A DNA stretch of 64,000 nt from NCBI GenBank assembly GCA_947561715.1, contig OX387197.1:15559001-15623000 (forward strand), in the 5' to 3' direction. The notes below the pieces were generated by a model that was not told the origin of the DNA, made no database searches, and worked only from the letters and a program-made list of their open reading frames with translations. This DNA is from Ascidia mentula (Eukaryota > Chordata > Ascidiacea > Phlebobranchia > Ascidiidae). Every line of letters begins with the position of its first letter. Position 1 is the stretch's first letter. This document shows, in pieces, positions 26,601 through 39,387 of the stretch. The translations under genes were made by a program, and so were the position numbers.

Positions 26601-28990
26601 AGACATAGGCTGGACTCTGTTTTTTTCGCGACCCACTTAACAATGGGCGAGATAAGGCCGAAGTTAAGACTGGGTGGGATAGGCTGGACTCTGTTTTTTT
26701 CGAGCCCCAAGCCCACTTAACAATGGGAGACATAGGCTGGACTCTGTTTTTTTCGCGACCCACTTAACAATGGGCGAGATAGGGCCGAAGTTAAGACTGG
26801 GTGGGATAGGCTGGACTCTGTTTTTTTCGAGCCCCAAGCCCACTTAACAATGGGAGACATAGGCTGGACTCTGTTTTTTTCACGACCCACTTAACAATGG
26901 GAGACATAGGCTGGACTCTGTTTTTTTCGCGTCCCACTTAACAATGGGCGAGATAGGGCCGAAGTTAAGACTGGGTGGGATAGGCTGGACTCTGCTTTTT
27001 CGAGCCCCAAGCCCAGTTAACAATGGGAGACATAGGCTGGACTCTGTTTTTTTCACGACCCACTTAACAATGGGCGAGATAGGGCCTCTGTTTTCTTCGC
27101 GACCCATTTAACAATGGGCGAGATAGGGCCGAAGTTAAGACTGGGTGGGATAGGCTGGACTCTGTTTTTTTCGAGCTCCAAGCCCACTTAACAATGGGAG
27201 ACATAGGCTGGACTCTGTTTTTTTCACGACCCACTTAACAATGGGCGAGATAGGGCCTCGGTTTTCTTCGCGACCCACTTAACAATGGGCGAGATAGGGC
27301 CGAAGTTAAGACTGGGTGGGATAGGCTGGACTCTGTTTTTTTCGAGCTCCAAGCCCACTTAACAATGGGAGACATAGGCTGGACTCTGTTTTCTTCGCGA
27401 CCCACTTAACAATGGGCGAGATAGGGCCGAAGTTAAGACTGGGTGGGATAGGCTGGACTCTGTTTTTTTCGAGCCCCAAGCCCACTTAACAATGGGCGAC
27501 ATAGGCTGGACTCTGTTTTTTTCGAGCCCCAAGCCCACTTAACAATGGGAGACATAGGCTGGACTCTGTTTTTTTCGAGCCCCAAGCCCACTTAACAATG
27601 GGAGACATAGGCTGGACTCTGTTTTTTTCGCGACCCACTTAACAATGGGCGAGATAGGGCCGAAGTTAAGACTGGATGGGATAGGCTGGACTCTGTTTTT
27701 TTCGAGCCCCAAGGCCACTTAACAATGGGAGACATAGGCTGGACTCTGTTTTTTTCGCGACCCACTTAACAATGGGCGAGATAGGGCCGAAGTTAAGACT
27801 GGGTGGGATAGGCTGGACTCTGTTTTTTTCGAGCCCCAAGCCCACTTAACAATGGGAGACATAGGCTGGACTCTGTTTTTTTCGCGACCCACTTAACAAT
27901 GGGCGAGATAGGGCCGAAGTTAAGACTGGGTGGGATAGGCTGGACTCTGTTTTCTTCGCGACCCACTTAACAATGGTCGAGATAGGGCCGAAGTTAAGAC
28001 TGGGTGGGATAGGCTGGACTCTGTTTTTTTCGAGCCCCAAGCCCACTTAACAATGGGCGACATAGGCTGGACTCTGTTTTTTTCGAGCCCCAAGCCCACT
28101 TAACAATGGGAGACATAGGCTGGACTCTGTTTTTTTCGAGCCCCAAGCCCACTTAACAATGGGCGACATAGGCTGGACTCTGTTTTTTTCGCGACCAACT
28201 TAACAATGGGCGAGATAGGGCCGAAGTTAAGACTGGGTGGGATAGGCTGGACTCTGTTTTTTTCGAGCCCTAAGCCCACTTAACAATGGGAGACATAGGC
28301 TGGACTCTGTTTTTTTCGCGACCCACTTAACAATGGGCGAGATAGGGCCGAAGTTAAGACTGGGTGGGATAGGCTGGACTCTGTTTTTTTCGAGCCCCAA
28401 GCCCACTTAACAATGGGAGACATAGGCTGGACTCTGTTTTTTTCGCGACCCACTTAACAATGGGCGAGATAGGGCCGAAGTTAAGACTGGGTGGGATAGG
28501 CTGGACTCTGTTTTTTTCGAGCCCCAAGCCCACTTAACAATGGGAGACATAGGCTGGACTCTGTTTTTTTCGCGACCCACTTAACAATGGGCGAGATAAG
28601 GCCGAAGTTAAGACTGGGTGGGATAGGCTGGACTCTGTTTTTTTCGAGCCCCAAGCCCACTTAACAATGGGAGACATAGGCTGGACTCTGTTTTTTTCGC
28701 GACCCACTTAACAATGGGCGAGATAGGGCCGAAGTTAAGACTGGGTGGGATAGGCTGGACTCTGTTTTTTTCGAGCCCCAAGCCCACTTAACAATGGGCG
28801 ACATAGGCTGGACTCTGTTTTTTTCGAGCCCCAAGCCCACTTAACAATGGGAGACATTGGCTGGACTCTGTTTTTTTCGAGCCCCAAGCCCACTTAACAA
28901 TGGGCGACATAGGCTGGACTCTGTTTTTTTCGCGACCAACTTAACAATGGGCGAGAAAGGGCCGAAGTTAAGACTGGGTGGGATAGGCTG
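23420..28990. repeat. Tandem duplication of a ~2.96-kb unit with one 254-bp length difference
   Basis: The first copy is about 23,420-26,379 and the second about 26,380-28,990. The offset is 2,960 through markers such as CCCATTTAAC (24,145 and 27,105), GGATGGG (24,711 and 27,671) and AAGGCCACTT (24,751 and 27,711). It then changes to 2,706 for GACATTGGC (26,151 and 28,857) and GAGAAAGGG (26,251 and 28,957). The change of 254 is exactly two 127-bp dimers, lost from the second copy near 27.83 kb or gained in the first near 24.88-25.13 kb. Confidence 0.86.
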
Positions 28991-31199
28991 GACTCTGTTT
29001 TTTTCGAGCCCCAAGCCCACTTAACAGTGGGACACATAGGCTGGACTCTGTTTTTTTCGCGACCCACTTAACAATGGGCGAGATAGGGCCGAAGTTAAGA
29101 CTGGGTGGGATAGGCTGGACTCTGTTTTTTTCAAACCCTAAGCCCACTTAACAATGGGAGACATAGGCTGGACTCTGTTTTTTTCGCGACCCACTTAACA
29201 ATGGGCGAGATAGGGCCGAAGTTAAGACTGGGTGGGATAGGCTGGACTCTGTTTTTTTCGAGCCCCAAGCCCACTTAACAATGGGAGACATAGGCTGGAC
29301 TCTGTTTTTTTCGCGACCCACTTAACAATGGGCGAGATAGGGCCGAAGTTAAGACTGGGTGGGATAGGCTGGACTCTGTTTTTTTCGAGCCCCAAGCCCA
29401 CTTAACAATGGGAGACATAGGCTGGACTCTGTTTTTTTCGCGACCCACTTAACAATGGGCGAGATAGGGCCGAAGTTAAGACTGGGTGGGATAGGCTGGA
29501 CTCTGTTTTTTTCGAGCCCCAAGCCCACTTAACAATGGGAGACATAGGCTGGACTCTGTTTTTTTCGCGACCCACTTAACAATGGGCGAGATAGGGCCGA
29601 AGTTAAGACTGGGTGGGATAGGCTGGACTCTGTTTTCTTCGCGACCCACTTAACAATGGTCGAGATAGGGCCGAAGTTAAGACTGGGTGGGATAGGCTGG
29701 ACTCTGTTTTTTTCGAGCCCCAAGCCCACTTAACAATGGGCGACATAGGCTGGACTCTGTTTTTTTCGAGCCCCAAGCCCACTTAACAATGGGAGACATA
29801 GGCTGGACTCTGTTTTTTTCGAGCCCCAAGCCCACTTAACAATGGGCGACATAGGCTGGACTCTGTTTTTTTCGCGACCAACTTAACAATGGGCGAGATA
29901 GGGCCGAAGTTAAGACTGGGTGGGATAGGCTGGACTCTGTTTTTTTCGAGCCCTAAGCCCACTTAACAATGGGAGACATAGGCTGGACTCTGTTTTTTTC
30001 GCGACCCACTTAACAATGGGCGAGATAGGGCCGAAGTTAAGACTGGGTGGGATAGGCTGGACTCTGTTTTTTTCGAGCCCCAAGCCCACTTAACAATGGG
30101 AGACATAGGCTGGACTCTGTTTTTTTCGCGACCAACTTAACAATGGGCGAGATAGGGCCGAAGTTAAGACTGGGTGGGATAGGCTGGACTCTGTTTTTTT
30201 CGAGCCCCAAGCCCACTTAACAATGGGAGACATAGGCTGGACTCTGTTTTTTTCGCGACCCACTTAACAATGGGCGAGATAAGGCCGAAGTTAAGACTGG
30301 GTGGGATAGGCTGGACTCTGTTTTTTTCGAGCCCCAAGCCCACTTAACAATGGGAGACATAGGCTGGACTCTGTTTTTTTCGCGACCCACTTAACAATGG
30401 GCGAGATAGGGCCGAAGTTAAGACTGGGTGGGATAGGCTGGACTCTGTTTTTTTCGAGCCCCAAGCCCACTTAACAATGGGAGACATAGGCTGGACTCTG
30501 TTTTTTTCACGACCCACTTAACAATGGGCGAGATAGGGCCGAAGTTAAGACTGGGTGGGATAGGCTGGACTCTGCTTTTTCGAGCCCCAAGCCCAGTTAA
30601 CAATGGGAGACATAGGCTGGACTCTGTTTTTTTCACGACCCACTTAACAATGGGCGAGATAGGGCCTCTGTTTTCTTCGCGACCCATTTAACAATGGGCG
30701 AGATAGGGCCGAAGTTAAGACTGGGTGGGATAGGCTGGACTCTGTTTTTTTCGAGCTCCAAGCCCACTTAACAATGGGAGACATAGGCTGGACTCTGTTT
30801 TTTTCACGACCCACTTAACAATGGGCGAGATAGGGCCTCGGTTTTCTTCGCGACCCACTTAACAATGGGCGAGATAGGGCCGAAGTTAAGACTGGGTGGG
30901 ATAGGCTGGACTCTGTTTTTTTCGAGCCCCAAGCCCACTTAACAATGGGCGACATAGGCTGGACTCTGTTTTTTTCGAGCCCCAAGCCCACTTAACAATG
31001 GGAGACATAGGCTGGACTCTGTTTTTTTCGCGACCCACTTAACAATGGGCGAGATAGGGCCGAAGTTAAGACTGGATGGGATAGGCTGGACTCTGTTTTT
31101 TTCGAGCCCCAAGGCCACTTAACAATGGGAGACATAGGCTGGACTCTGTTTTTTTCGCGACCCACTTAACAATGGGCGAGATAGGGCCGAAGTTAAGAC

Positions 31200-31235
31200 T
31201 GGGTGGGATAGGCTGGACCACTTAACAATGGGAGA
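31200..31235 (+). repeat. Truncated module: 24-bp deletion in linker/T-tract
   Basis: GGCTGGAC is followed directly by CACTTAACAATGG near 31,212-31,220. The expected CTCTG, T7 and CGAGCTCCAAGCC are missing, a loss of 24 bases. The corresponding place in the parallel copies near 24.86 and 33.41 kb is intact. It is the only module I saw that lacks its T-tract entirely. Confidence 0.85.
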
Positions 31236-31865
31236 CATAGGCTGGACTCTGTTTTCTTCGCGACCCACTTAACAATGGGCGAGATAGGGCCGAAGTTAAG
31301 ACTGGGTGGGATAGGCTGGACTCTGTTTTTTTCGAGCCCCAAGCCCACTTAACAATGGGAGACATAGGCTGGACTCTGTTTTTTTCGCGACCCACTTAAC
31401 AATGGGCGAGATAGGGCCGAAGTTAAGACTGGGTGGGATAGGCTGGACTCTGTTTTTTTCGAGCCCCAAGCCCACTTAACAATGGGAGACATAGGCTGGA
31501 CTCTGTTTTTTTCGCGACCCACTTAACAATGGGCGAGATAGGGCCGAAGTTAAGACTGGGTGGGATAGGCTGGACTCTGTTTTCTTCGCGACCCACTTAA
31601 CAATGGTCGAGATAGGGCCGAAGTTAAGACTGGGTGGGATAGGCTGGACTCTGTTTTTTTCGAGCCCCAAGCCCACTTAACAATGGGCGACATAGGCTGG
31701 ACTCTGTTTTTTTCGAGCCCCAAGCCCACTTAACAATGGGAGACATAGGCTGGACTCTGTTTTTTTCGAGCCCCAAGCCCACTTAACAATGGGCGACATA
31801 GGCTGGACTCTGTTTTTTTCGCGACCAACTTAACAATGGGCGAGATAGGGCCGAAGTTAAGACTG

Positions 31866-32065
31866 NNNNNNNNNNNNNNNNNNNNNNNNNNNNNNNNNNN
31901 NNNNNNNNNNNNNNNNNNNNNNNNNNNNNNNNNNNNNNNNNNNNNNNNNNNNNNNNNNNNNNNNNNNNNNNNNNNNNNNNNNNNNNNNNNNNNNNNNNNN
32001 NNNNNNNNNNNNNNNNNNNNNNNNNNNNNNNNNNNNNNNNNNNNNNNNNNNNNNNNNNNNNNNNN
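31866..32065. other. Assembly gap of exactly 200 N
   Basis: The run of N begins after ...GTTAAGACTG and ends before GGTGGGATAGG. Joined directly, the flanks restore an intact C module (GACTG|GGTGGG), so the true gap is in phase with the repeat. A round 200 is a usual scaffold placeholder rather than a measured size. Sequence across it should not be used to predict any open frame. Confidence 0.99.
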
Positions 32066-35000
32066 GGTGGGATAGGCTGGACTCTGTTTTTTTCGAGCCC
32101 TAAGCCCACTTAACAATGGGAGACATAGGCTGGACTCTGTTTTTTTCGCGACTAACTTAACAATGGGCGAGATAGGGCCGAAGTTAAGACTGGGTGGGAT
32201 AGGCTGGACTCTGTTTTTTTCGAGCCCCAAGCCCACTTAACAATGGGAGACATAGGCTGGACTCTGTTTTTTTCGCGACCCACTTAACAATGGGCGAGAT
32301 AAGGCCGAAGTTAAGACTGGGTGGGATAGGCTGGACTCTGTTTTTTTCGAGCCCCAAGCCCACTTAACAATGGGAGACATAGGCTGGACTCTGTTTTTTT
32401 CGCGACCCACTTAACAATGGGCGAGATAGGGCCGAAGTTAAGACTGGGTGGGATAGGCTGGACTCTGTTTTTTTCGAGCCCCAAGCCCACTTAACAATGG
32501 GAGACATAGGCTGGACTCTGTTTTTTTCACGACCCACTTAACAATGGGCGAGATAGGGCCGAAGTTAAGACTGGGTGGGATAGGCTGGACTCTGCTTTTT
32601 CGAGCCCCAAGCCCAGTTAACAATGGGAGACATAGGCTGGACTCTGTTTTTTTCACGACCCACTTAACAATGGGCGAGATAGGGCCTCTGTTTTCTTCGC
32701 GACCCATTTAACAATGGGCGAGATAGGGCCGAAGTTAAGACTGGGTGGGATAGGCTGGACTCTGTTTTTTTCGAGCTCCAAGCCCACTTAACAATGGAAG
32801 ACATAGGCTGGACTCTGTTTTTTTCACGACCCACTTAACAATGGGCGAGATAGGGCCTCGGTTTTCTTCGCGACCCACTTAACAATGGGCGAGATAGGGC
32901 CGAAGTTAAGACTGGGTGGGATAGGCTGGACTCTGTTTTTTTCGAGCTCCAAGCCCACTTAACAATGGGAGACATAGGCTGGACTCTGTTTTCTTCGCGA
33001 CCCACTTAACAATGGGCGAGATAGGGCCGAAGTTAAGACTGGGTGGGATAGGCTGGACTCTGTTTTTTTCGAGCCCCAAGCCCACTTAACAATGGGCGAC
33101 ATAGGCTGGACTCTGTTTTTTTCGAGCCCCAAGCCCACTTAACAATGGGAGACATAGGCTGGACTCTGTTTTTTTCGAGCCCCAAGCCCACTTAACAATG
33201 GGAGACATAGGCTGGACTCTGTTTTTTTCGCGACCCACTTAACAATGGGCGAGATAGGGCCGAAGTTAAGACTGGATGGGATAGGCTGGACTCTGTTTTT
33301 TTCGAGCCCCAAGGCCACTTAACAATGGGAGACATAGGCTGGACTCTGTTTTTTTCGCGACCCACTTAACAATGGGCGAGATAGGGCCGAAGTTAAGACT
33401 GGGTGGGATAGGCTGGACTCTGTTTTTTTCGAGCTCCAAGCCCACTTAACAATGGGAGACATAGGCTGGACTCTGTTTTCTTCGCGACCCACTTAACAAT
33501 GGGCGAGATAGGGCCGAAGTTAAGACTGGGTGGGATAGGCTGGACTCTGTTTTTTTCGAGCCCCAAGCCCACTTAACAATGGGAGACATAGGCTGGACTC
33601 TGTTTTTTTCGCGACCCACTTAACAATGGGCGAGATAGGGCCGAAGTTAAGACTGGGTGGGATAGGCTGGACTCTGTTTTTTTCGAGCCCCAAGCCCACT
33701 TAACAATGGGAGACATAGGCTGGACTCTGTTTTTTTCGCGACCCACTTAACAATGGGCGAGATAGGGCCGAAGTTAAGACTGGGTGGGATAGGCTGGACT
33801 CTGTTTTCTTCGCGACCCACTTAACAATGGTCGAGATAGGGCCGAAGTTAAGACTGGGTGGGATAGGCTGGACTCTGTTTTTTTCGAGCCCCAAGCCCAC
33901 TTAACAATGGGCGACATAGGCTGGACTCTGTTTTTTTCGAGCCCCAAGCCCACTTAACAATGGGAGACATAGGCTGGACTCTGTTTTTTTCGAGCCCCAA
34001 GCCCACTTAACAATGGGCGACATAGGCTGGACTCTGTTTTTTTCGCGACCAACTTAACAATGGGCGAGATAGGGCCGAAGTTAAGACTGGGTGGGATAGG
34101 CTGGACTCTGTTTTTTTCGAGCCCTAAGCCCACTTAACAATGGGAGACATAGGCTGGACTCTGTTTTTTTCGCGACCCACTTAACAATGGGCGAGATAGG
34201 GCCGAAGTTAAGACTTGGTGGGATAGGCTGGACTCTGTTTTTTTCGAGCCCCAAGCCCACTTAACAATGGGAGACATAGGCTGGACTCTGTTTTTTTCGC
34301 GACCCACTTAACAATGGGCGAGATAGGGCCGAAGTTAAGACTGGGTGGGATAGGCTGGACTCTGTTTTTTTCGAGCCCCAAGCCCACTTAACAATGGGAG
34401 ACATAGGCTGGACTCTGTTTTTTTCGCGACCCACTTAACAATGGGCGAGATAGGGCCGAAGTTAAGACTGGGTGGGATAGGCTGGACTCTGTTTTTTTCG
34501 ATACCCAAGCCCACTTAACAATGGGAGACATAGGCTGGACTCTGTTTTTTTCGCGACCCACTTAACAATGGGCGAGATAGGGCCGAAGTTAAGACTGGGT
34601 GGGATAGGCTGGACTCTGTTTTCTTCGCGACCCACTTAACAATGGTCGAGATAGGGCCGAAGTTAAGACTGGGTGGGATAGGCTGGACTCTGTTTTTTTC
34701 GAGCCCCAAGCCCACTTAACAATGGGCGACATAGGCTGGACTCTGTTTTTTTCGAGCCCCAAGCCCACTTAACAATGGGAGACATAGGCTGGACTCTGTT
34801 TTTTTCGAGCCCCAAGCCCACTTAACAATGGGCGACATAGGCTGGACTCTGTTTTTTTCGCGACCAACTTAACAATGGGCGAGATAGGGCCGAAGTTAAG
34901 ACTGGGTGGGATAGGCTGGACTCTGTTTTTTTCGAGCCCTAAGCCCACTTAACAATGGGAGACATAGGCTGGACTCTGTTTTTTTCGCGACCCACTTAAC

Positions 35001-35264
35001 AATGGGCGAGATAGGGCCGAAGTTAAGACTGGGTGGGATAGGCTGGACTCTGTTTTTTTCGAGCCCCAAGCCCACTTAACAATGGGAGACATAGGCTGGA
35101 CTCTGTTTTTTTCGCGACCCACTTAACAATGGGCGAGATAGGGCCGAAGTTAAGACTGGGTGGGATAGGCTGGACTCTGTTTTTTTCGAGCCCCAAGCCC
35201 ACTTAACAATGGGAGACATAGGCTGGACTCTGTTTTTTTCGCGACCCACTTAACAATGGGCGAG

Positions 35265-36962
35265 ATAAGGCCGAAGTTAAGACTGGGTGGGATAGGCTGG
35301 ACTCTGTTTTTTTCGAGCCCCAAGCCCACTTAACAATGGGAGACATAGGCTGGACTCTGTTTTTTTCGGGACCCACTTAACAATGGGCGAGATAGGGCCG
35401 AAGTTAAGACTGGGTGGGATAGGCTGGACTCTGTTTTTTTCGAGCCCCAAGCCCACTTAACAATGGGAGACATAGGCTGGACTCTGTTTTTTTCACGACC
35501 CACTTAACAATGGGCGAGATAGGGCCGAAGTTAAGACTGGGTGGGATAGGCTGGACTCTGCTTTTTCGAGCCCCAAGCCCAGTTAACAATGGGAGACATA
35601 GGCTGGACTCTGTTTTTTTCACGACCCACTTAACAATGGGCGAGATAGGGCCTCTGTTTTCTTCGCGACCCACTTAACAATGGGCGAGATAGGGCCGAAG
35701 TTAAGACTGGGTGGGATAGGCTGGACTCTGTTTTTTTCGAGCTCCAAGCCCACTTAACAATGGGAGACATAGGCTGGACTCTGTTTTTTTCACGACCCAC
35801 TTAACAATGGGCGAGATAGGGCCTCGGTTTTCTTCGCGACCCACTTAACAATGGGCGAGATAGGGCCGAAGTTAAGACTGGGTGGGATAGGCTGGACTCT
35901 GTTTTTTTCGAGCCCCAAGCCCACTTAACAATGGGAGACATAGGCTGGACTCTGTTTTTTTCGCGACCCACTTAACAATGGGCGAGATAGGGCCGAAGTT
36001 AAGACTGGATGGGATAGGCTGGACTCTGTTTTTTTCGAGCCCCAAGCCCACTTAACAATGGGAGACATAGGCTGGACTCTGTTTTTTTCGCGACCCACTT
36101 AACAATGGGCGAGATAAGGCCGAAGTTAAGACTGGGTGGGATAGGCTGGACTCTGTTTTTTTCGAGCCCCAAGCCCACTTAACAATGGGAGACATAGGCT
36201 GGACTCTGTTTTTTTCGCGACCCACTTAACAATGGGCGAGATAGGGCCGAAGTTAAGACTGGGTGGGATAGGCTGGACTCTGTTTTTTTCGAGCCCCAAG
36301 CCCACTTAACAATGGGAGACATAGGCTGGACTCTGTTTTTTTCACGACCCACTTAACAATGGGCGAGATAGGGCCGAAGTTAAGACTGGGTGGGATAGGC
36401 TGGACTCTGCTTTTTCGAGCCCCAAGCCCAGTTAACAATGGGAGACATAGGCTGGACTCTGTTTTTTTCACGACCCACTTAACAATGGGCGAGATAGGGC
36501 CTCTGTTTTCTTCGCGACCCACTTAACAATGGGCGAGATAGGGCCGAAGTTAAGACTGGGTGGGATAGGCTGGACTCTGTTTTTTTCGAGCTCCAAGCCC
36601 ACTTAACAATGGGAGACATAGGCTGGACTCTGTTTTTTTCACGACCCACTTAACAATGGGCGAGATAGGGCCTCGGTTTTCTTCGCGACCCACTTAACAA
36701 TGGGCGAGATAGGGCCGAAGTTAAGACTGGGTGGGATAGGCTGGACTCTGTTTTTTTCGAGCTCCAAGCCCACTTAACAATGGGAGACATAGGCTGGACT
36801 CTGTTTTCTTCGCGACCCACTTAACAATGGGCGAGATAGGGCCGAAGTTAAGACTGGGTGGGATAGGCTGGACTCTGTTTTTTTCGAGCCCCAAGCCCAC
36901 TTAACAATGGGCGACATAGGCTGGACTCTGTTTTTTTCGAGCCCCAAGCCCACTTAACAATG
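35265..36962. repeat. Tandem duplication of an 849-bp unit
   Basis: GATAAGGCC recurs at 35,265 and 36,114, the shortened CTGCTTTTTCGAG at 35,561 and 36,410, and the D2 module near 35,819 and 36,668, all at an offset of 849. Both copies include the D1-D2 pair. Edges are set at the GATAAGG marker and are approximate. Confidence 0.85.
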
Positions 36963-37567
36963 GGAGACATAGGCTGGACTCTGTTTTTTTCGAGCCCCAA
37001 GCCCACTTAACAATGGGAGACATAGGCTGGACTCTGTTTTTTTCGCGACCCACTTAACAATGGGCGAGATAGGGCCGAAGTTAAGACTGGGTGGGATAGG
37101 CTGGACTCTGTTTTTTTCGAGCCCCAAGCCCACTAAACAATGGGAGACATAGGCTGGACTCTGTTTTTTTCGCGACCCACTTAACAATGGGCGAGATAGG
37201 GCCGAAGTTAAGACTGGGTGGGATAGGCTGGACTCTGTTTTTTTCGAGCCCCAAGCCCACTTAACAATGGGCGACATAGGCTGGACTCTGTTTTTTTCGA
37301 GCCCCAAGCCCACTTAACAATGGGAGACATAGGCTGGACTCTGTTTTTTTCGAGCCCCAAGCCCACTTAACAATGGACGACATAGGCTGGACTCTGTTTT
37401 TTTCGCGACCCACTTAACAATGGGCGAGATAGGGCCGAAGTTAAGACTGGGTGGGATAGGCTGGACTCTGTTTTTTTCGCGACCAACTTAACAATGGGCG
37501 AGATAGGGCCGAAGTTAAGACTGGGTGGGATAGGCTGGACTCTGTTTTTTTCGAGCCCCAAGCCCAC

Positions 37568-39387
37568 TTAACAATGGGAGACATAGGCTGGACTCTGTTT
37601 TTTTCGCGACCCACTTAACAATGGGCGAGATAGGGCCGAAGTTAAGACTGGGTGGGATAGGCTGGACTCTGTTTTTTTCGCGACCCACTTAACAATGGGC
37701 GAGATAGGGCCGAAGTTAAGACTGGGTGGGATAGGCTGGACTCTGTTTTTTTCGAGCCCCAAGCCCACTTAACAATGGGAGACATAGGCTGGACTCTGTT
37801 TTTTTCGCGACCCACTTAAAAATGGGCGAGATAGGGCCGACGTTAAGACTGGGTGGGATAGGCTGGACTCTGTTTTTTTCGAGCCCCAAGCCCACTTAAC
37901 CATGGGACACATAGGCTGGACTCTGTTTTTTTCGCGACCCACTTAACAATGGGCGAGATAGGGCCGAAGTTAAGACTGGGTGGGATAGGCTGGACTCTGT
38001 TTTTTTCGCGACCAACTTAACAATGGGCGAGATAGGGCCGAAGTTAAGACTGGGTGGGATAGGCTGGACTCTGTTTTTTTCGAGCCCCAAGCCCACTTAA
38101 CAATGGGAGACATAGGCTGGACTCTGTTTTTTTCGCGACCCACTTAACAATGGGCGAGATAGGGCCGAAGTTAAGACTGGGTGGGATAGGCTGGACTCTG
38201 TTTTTTTCGAGCCCCAAGCCCACTTAACAATGGGAGACATAGGCTGGACTCTGTTTTTTTCGCGACCCACTTAACAATGGGCGAGATAGGGCCGAAGTTA
38301 AGACTGGGTGGGATAGGCTGGACTCTGTTTTTTTCGAGCCCCAAGCCCACTTAACAATGGGAGACATAGGCTGGACTCTGTTTTTTTCGCGACCCACTTA
38401 ACAATGGGCGAGATAGGGCCGAAGTTAAGACTGGGTGGGATAGGCTGGACTCTGTTTTTTTCGAGCCCCAAGCCCACTTAACAATGGGAGACATAGGCTG
38501 GACTCTGTTTTTTTCGCGACCCACTTAACAATGGGCGAGATAGGGCCGAAGTTAAGACTGGGTGGGATAGGCTGGACTCTGTTTTTTTCGCGACCCACTT
38601 AACAATGGGCGAGATAGGGCCGAAGTTAAGACTGGGTGGGATAGGCTGGACTCTGTTTTTTTCGAGCCCCAAGCCCACTTAACAATGGGAGACATAGGCT
38701 GGACTCTGTTTTTTTCGCGACCCACTTAAAAATGGGCGAGATAGGGCCGACGTTAAGACTGGGTGGGATAGGCTGGACTCTGTTTTTTTCGAGCCCCAAG
38801 CCCACTTAACCATGGGACACATAGGCTGGACTCTGTTTTTTTCGCGACCCACTTAACAATGGGCGAGATAGGGCCGAAGTTAAGACTGGGTGGGATAGGC
38901 TGGACTCTGTTTTTTTCGCGACCAACTTAACAATGGGCGAGATAGGGCCGAAGTTAAGACTGGGTGGGATAGGCTGGACTCTGTTTTTTTCGAGCCCCAA
39001 GCCCACTTAACAATGGGAGACATAGGCTGGACTCTGTTTTTTTCGCGACCCACTTAACAATGGGCGAGATAGGGCCGAAGTTAAGACTGGGTGGGATAGG
39101 CTGGACTCTGTTTTTTTCGAGCCCCAAGCCCACTTAACAATGGGAGACATAGGCTGGACTCTGTTTTTTTCGCGACCCACTTAACAATGGGCGAGATAGG
39201 GCCGAAGTTAAGACTGGGTGGGATAGGCTGGACTCTGTTTTTTTCGAGCCCCAAGCCCACTTAACAATGGGAGACATAGGCTGGACTCTGTTTTTTTCGC
39301 GACCCACTTAACAATGGGCGAGATAGGGCCGAAGTTAAGACTGGGTGGGATAGGCTGGACTCTGTTTTTTTCGAGCCCCAAGCCCAC
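37568..39387. repeat. Tandem duplication of a 910-bp unit with private variants
   Basis: Copies 37,568-38,477 and 38,478-39,387 are adjacent. Both carry CACTTAAAAATGG, GGGCCGACGTTAAG and CTTAACCATGGGACAC at equal positions, variants not seen elsewhere in this combination. I saw no difference between the copies, so this is among the youngest events in the window. Confidence 0.9.

Larger units (their letters stand above)
29529..36500. repeat. Higher-order block repeated at an offset of 4,986 bp
   Basis: The landmark pair 29,529 and 30,418 (889 bp apart, 7 dimers) recurs as 34,515 and 35,404, also 889 apart, at an offset of 4,986. Between them lie a shorter copy at 31,476/32,438 that contains the N gap and an 815-bp unit (434 + 3 dimers) at 33,700-34,514. 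Edges of the larger block are not sharply defined by eye. Confidence 0.7.

Noticed and set aside
31730-32236. 168-codon minus-strand frame across the N run
   Set aside because: Most of its length is the assembly gap; the rest is satellite.
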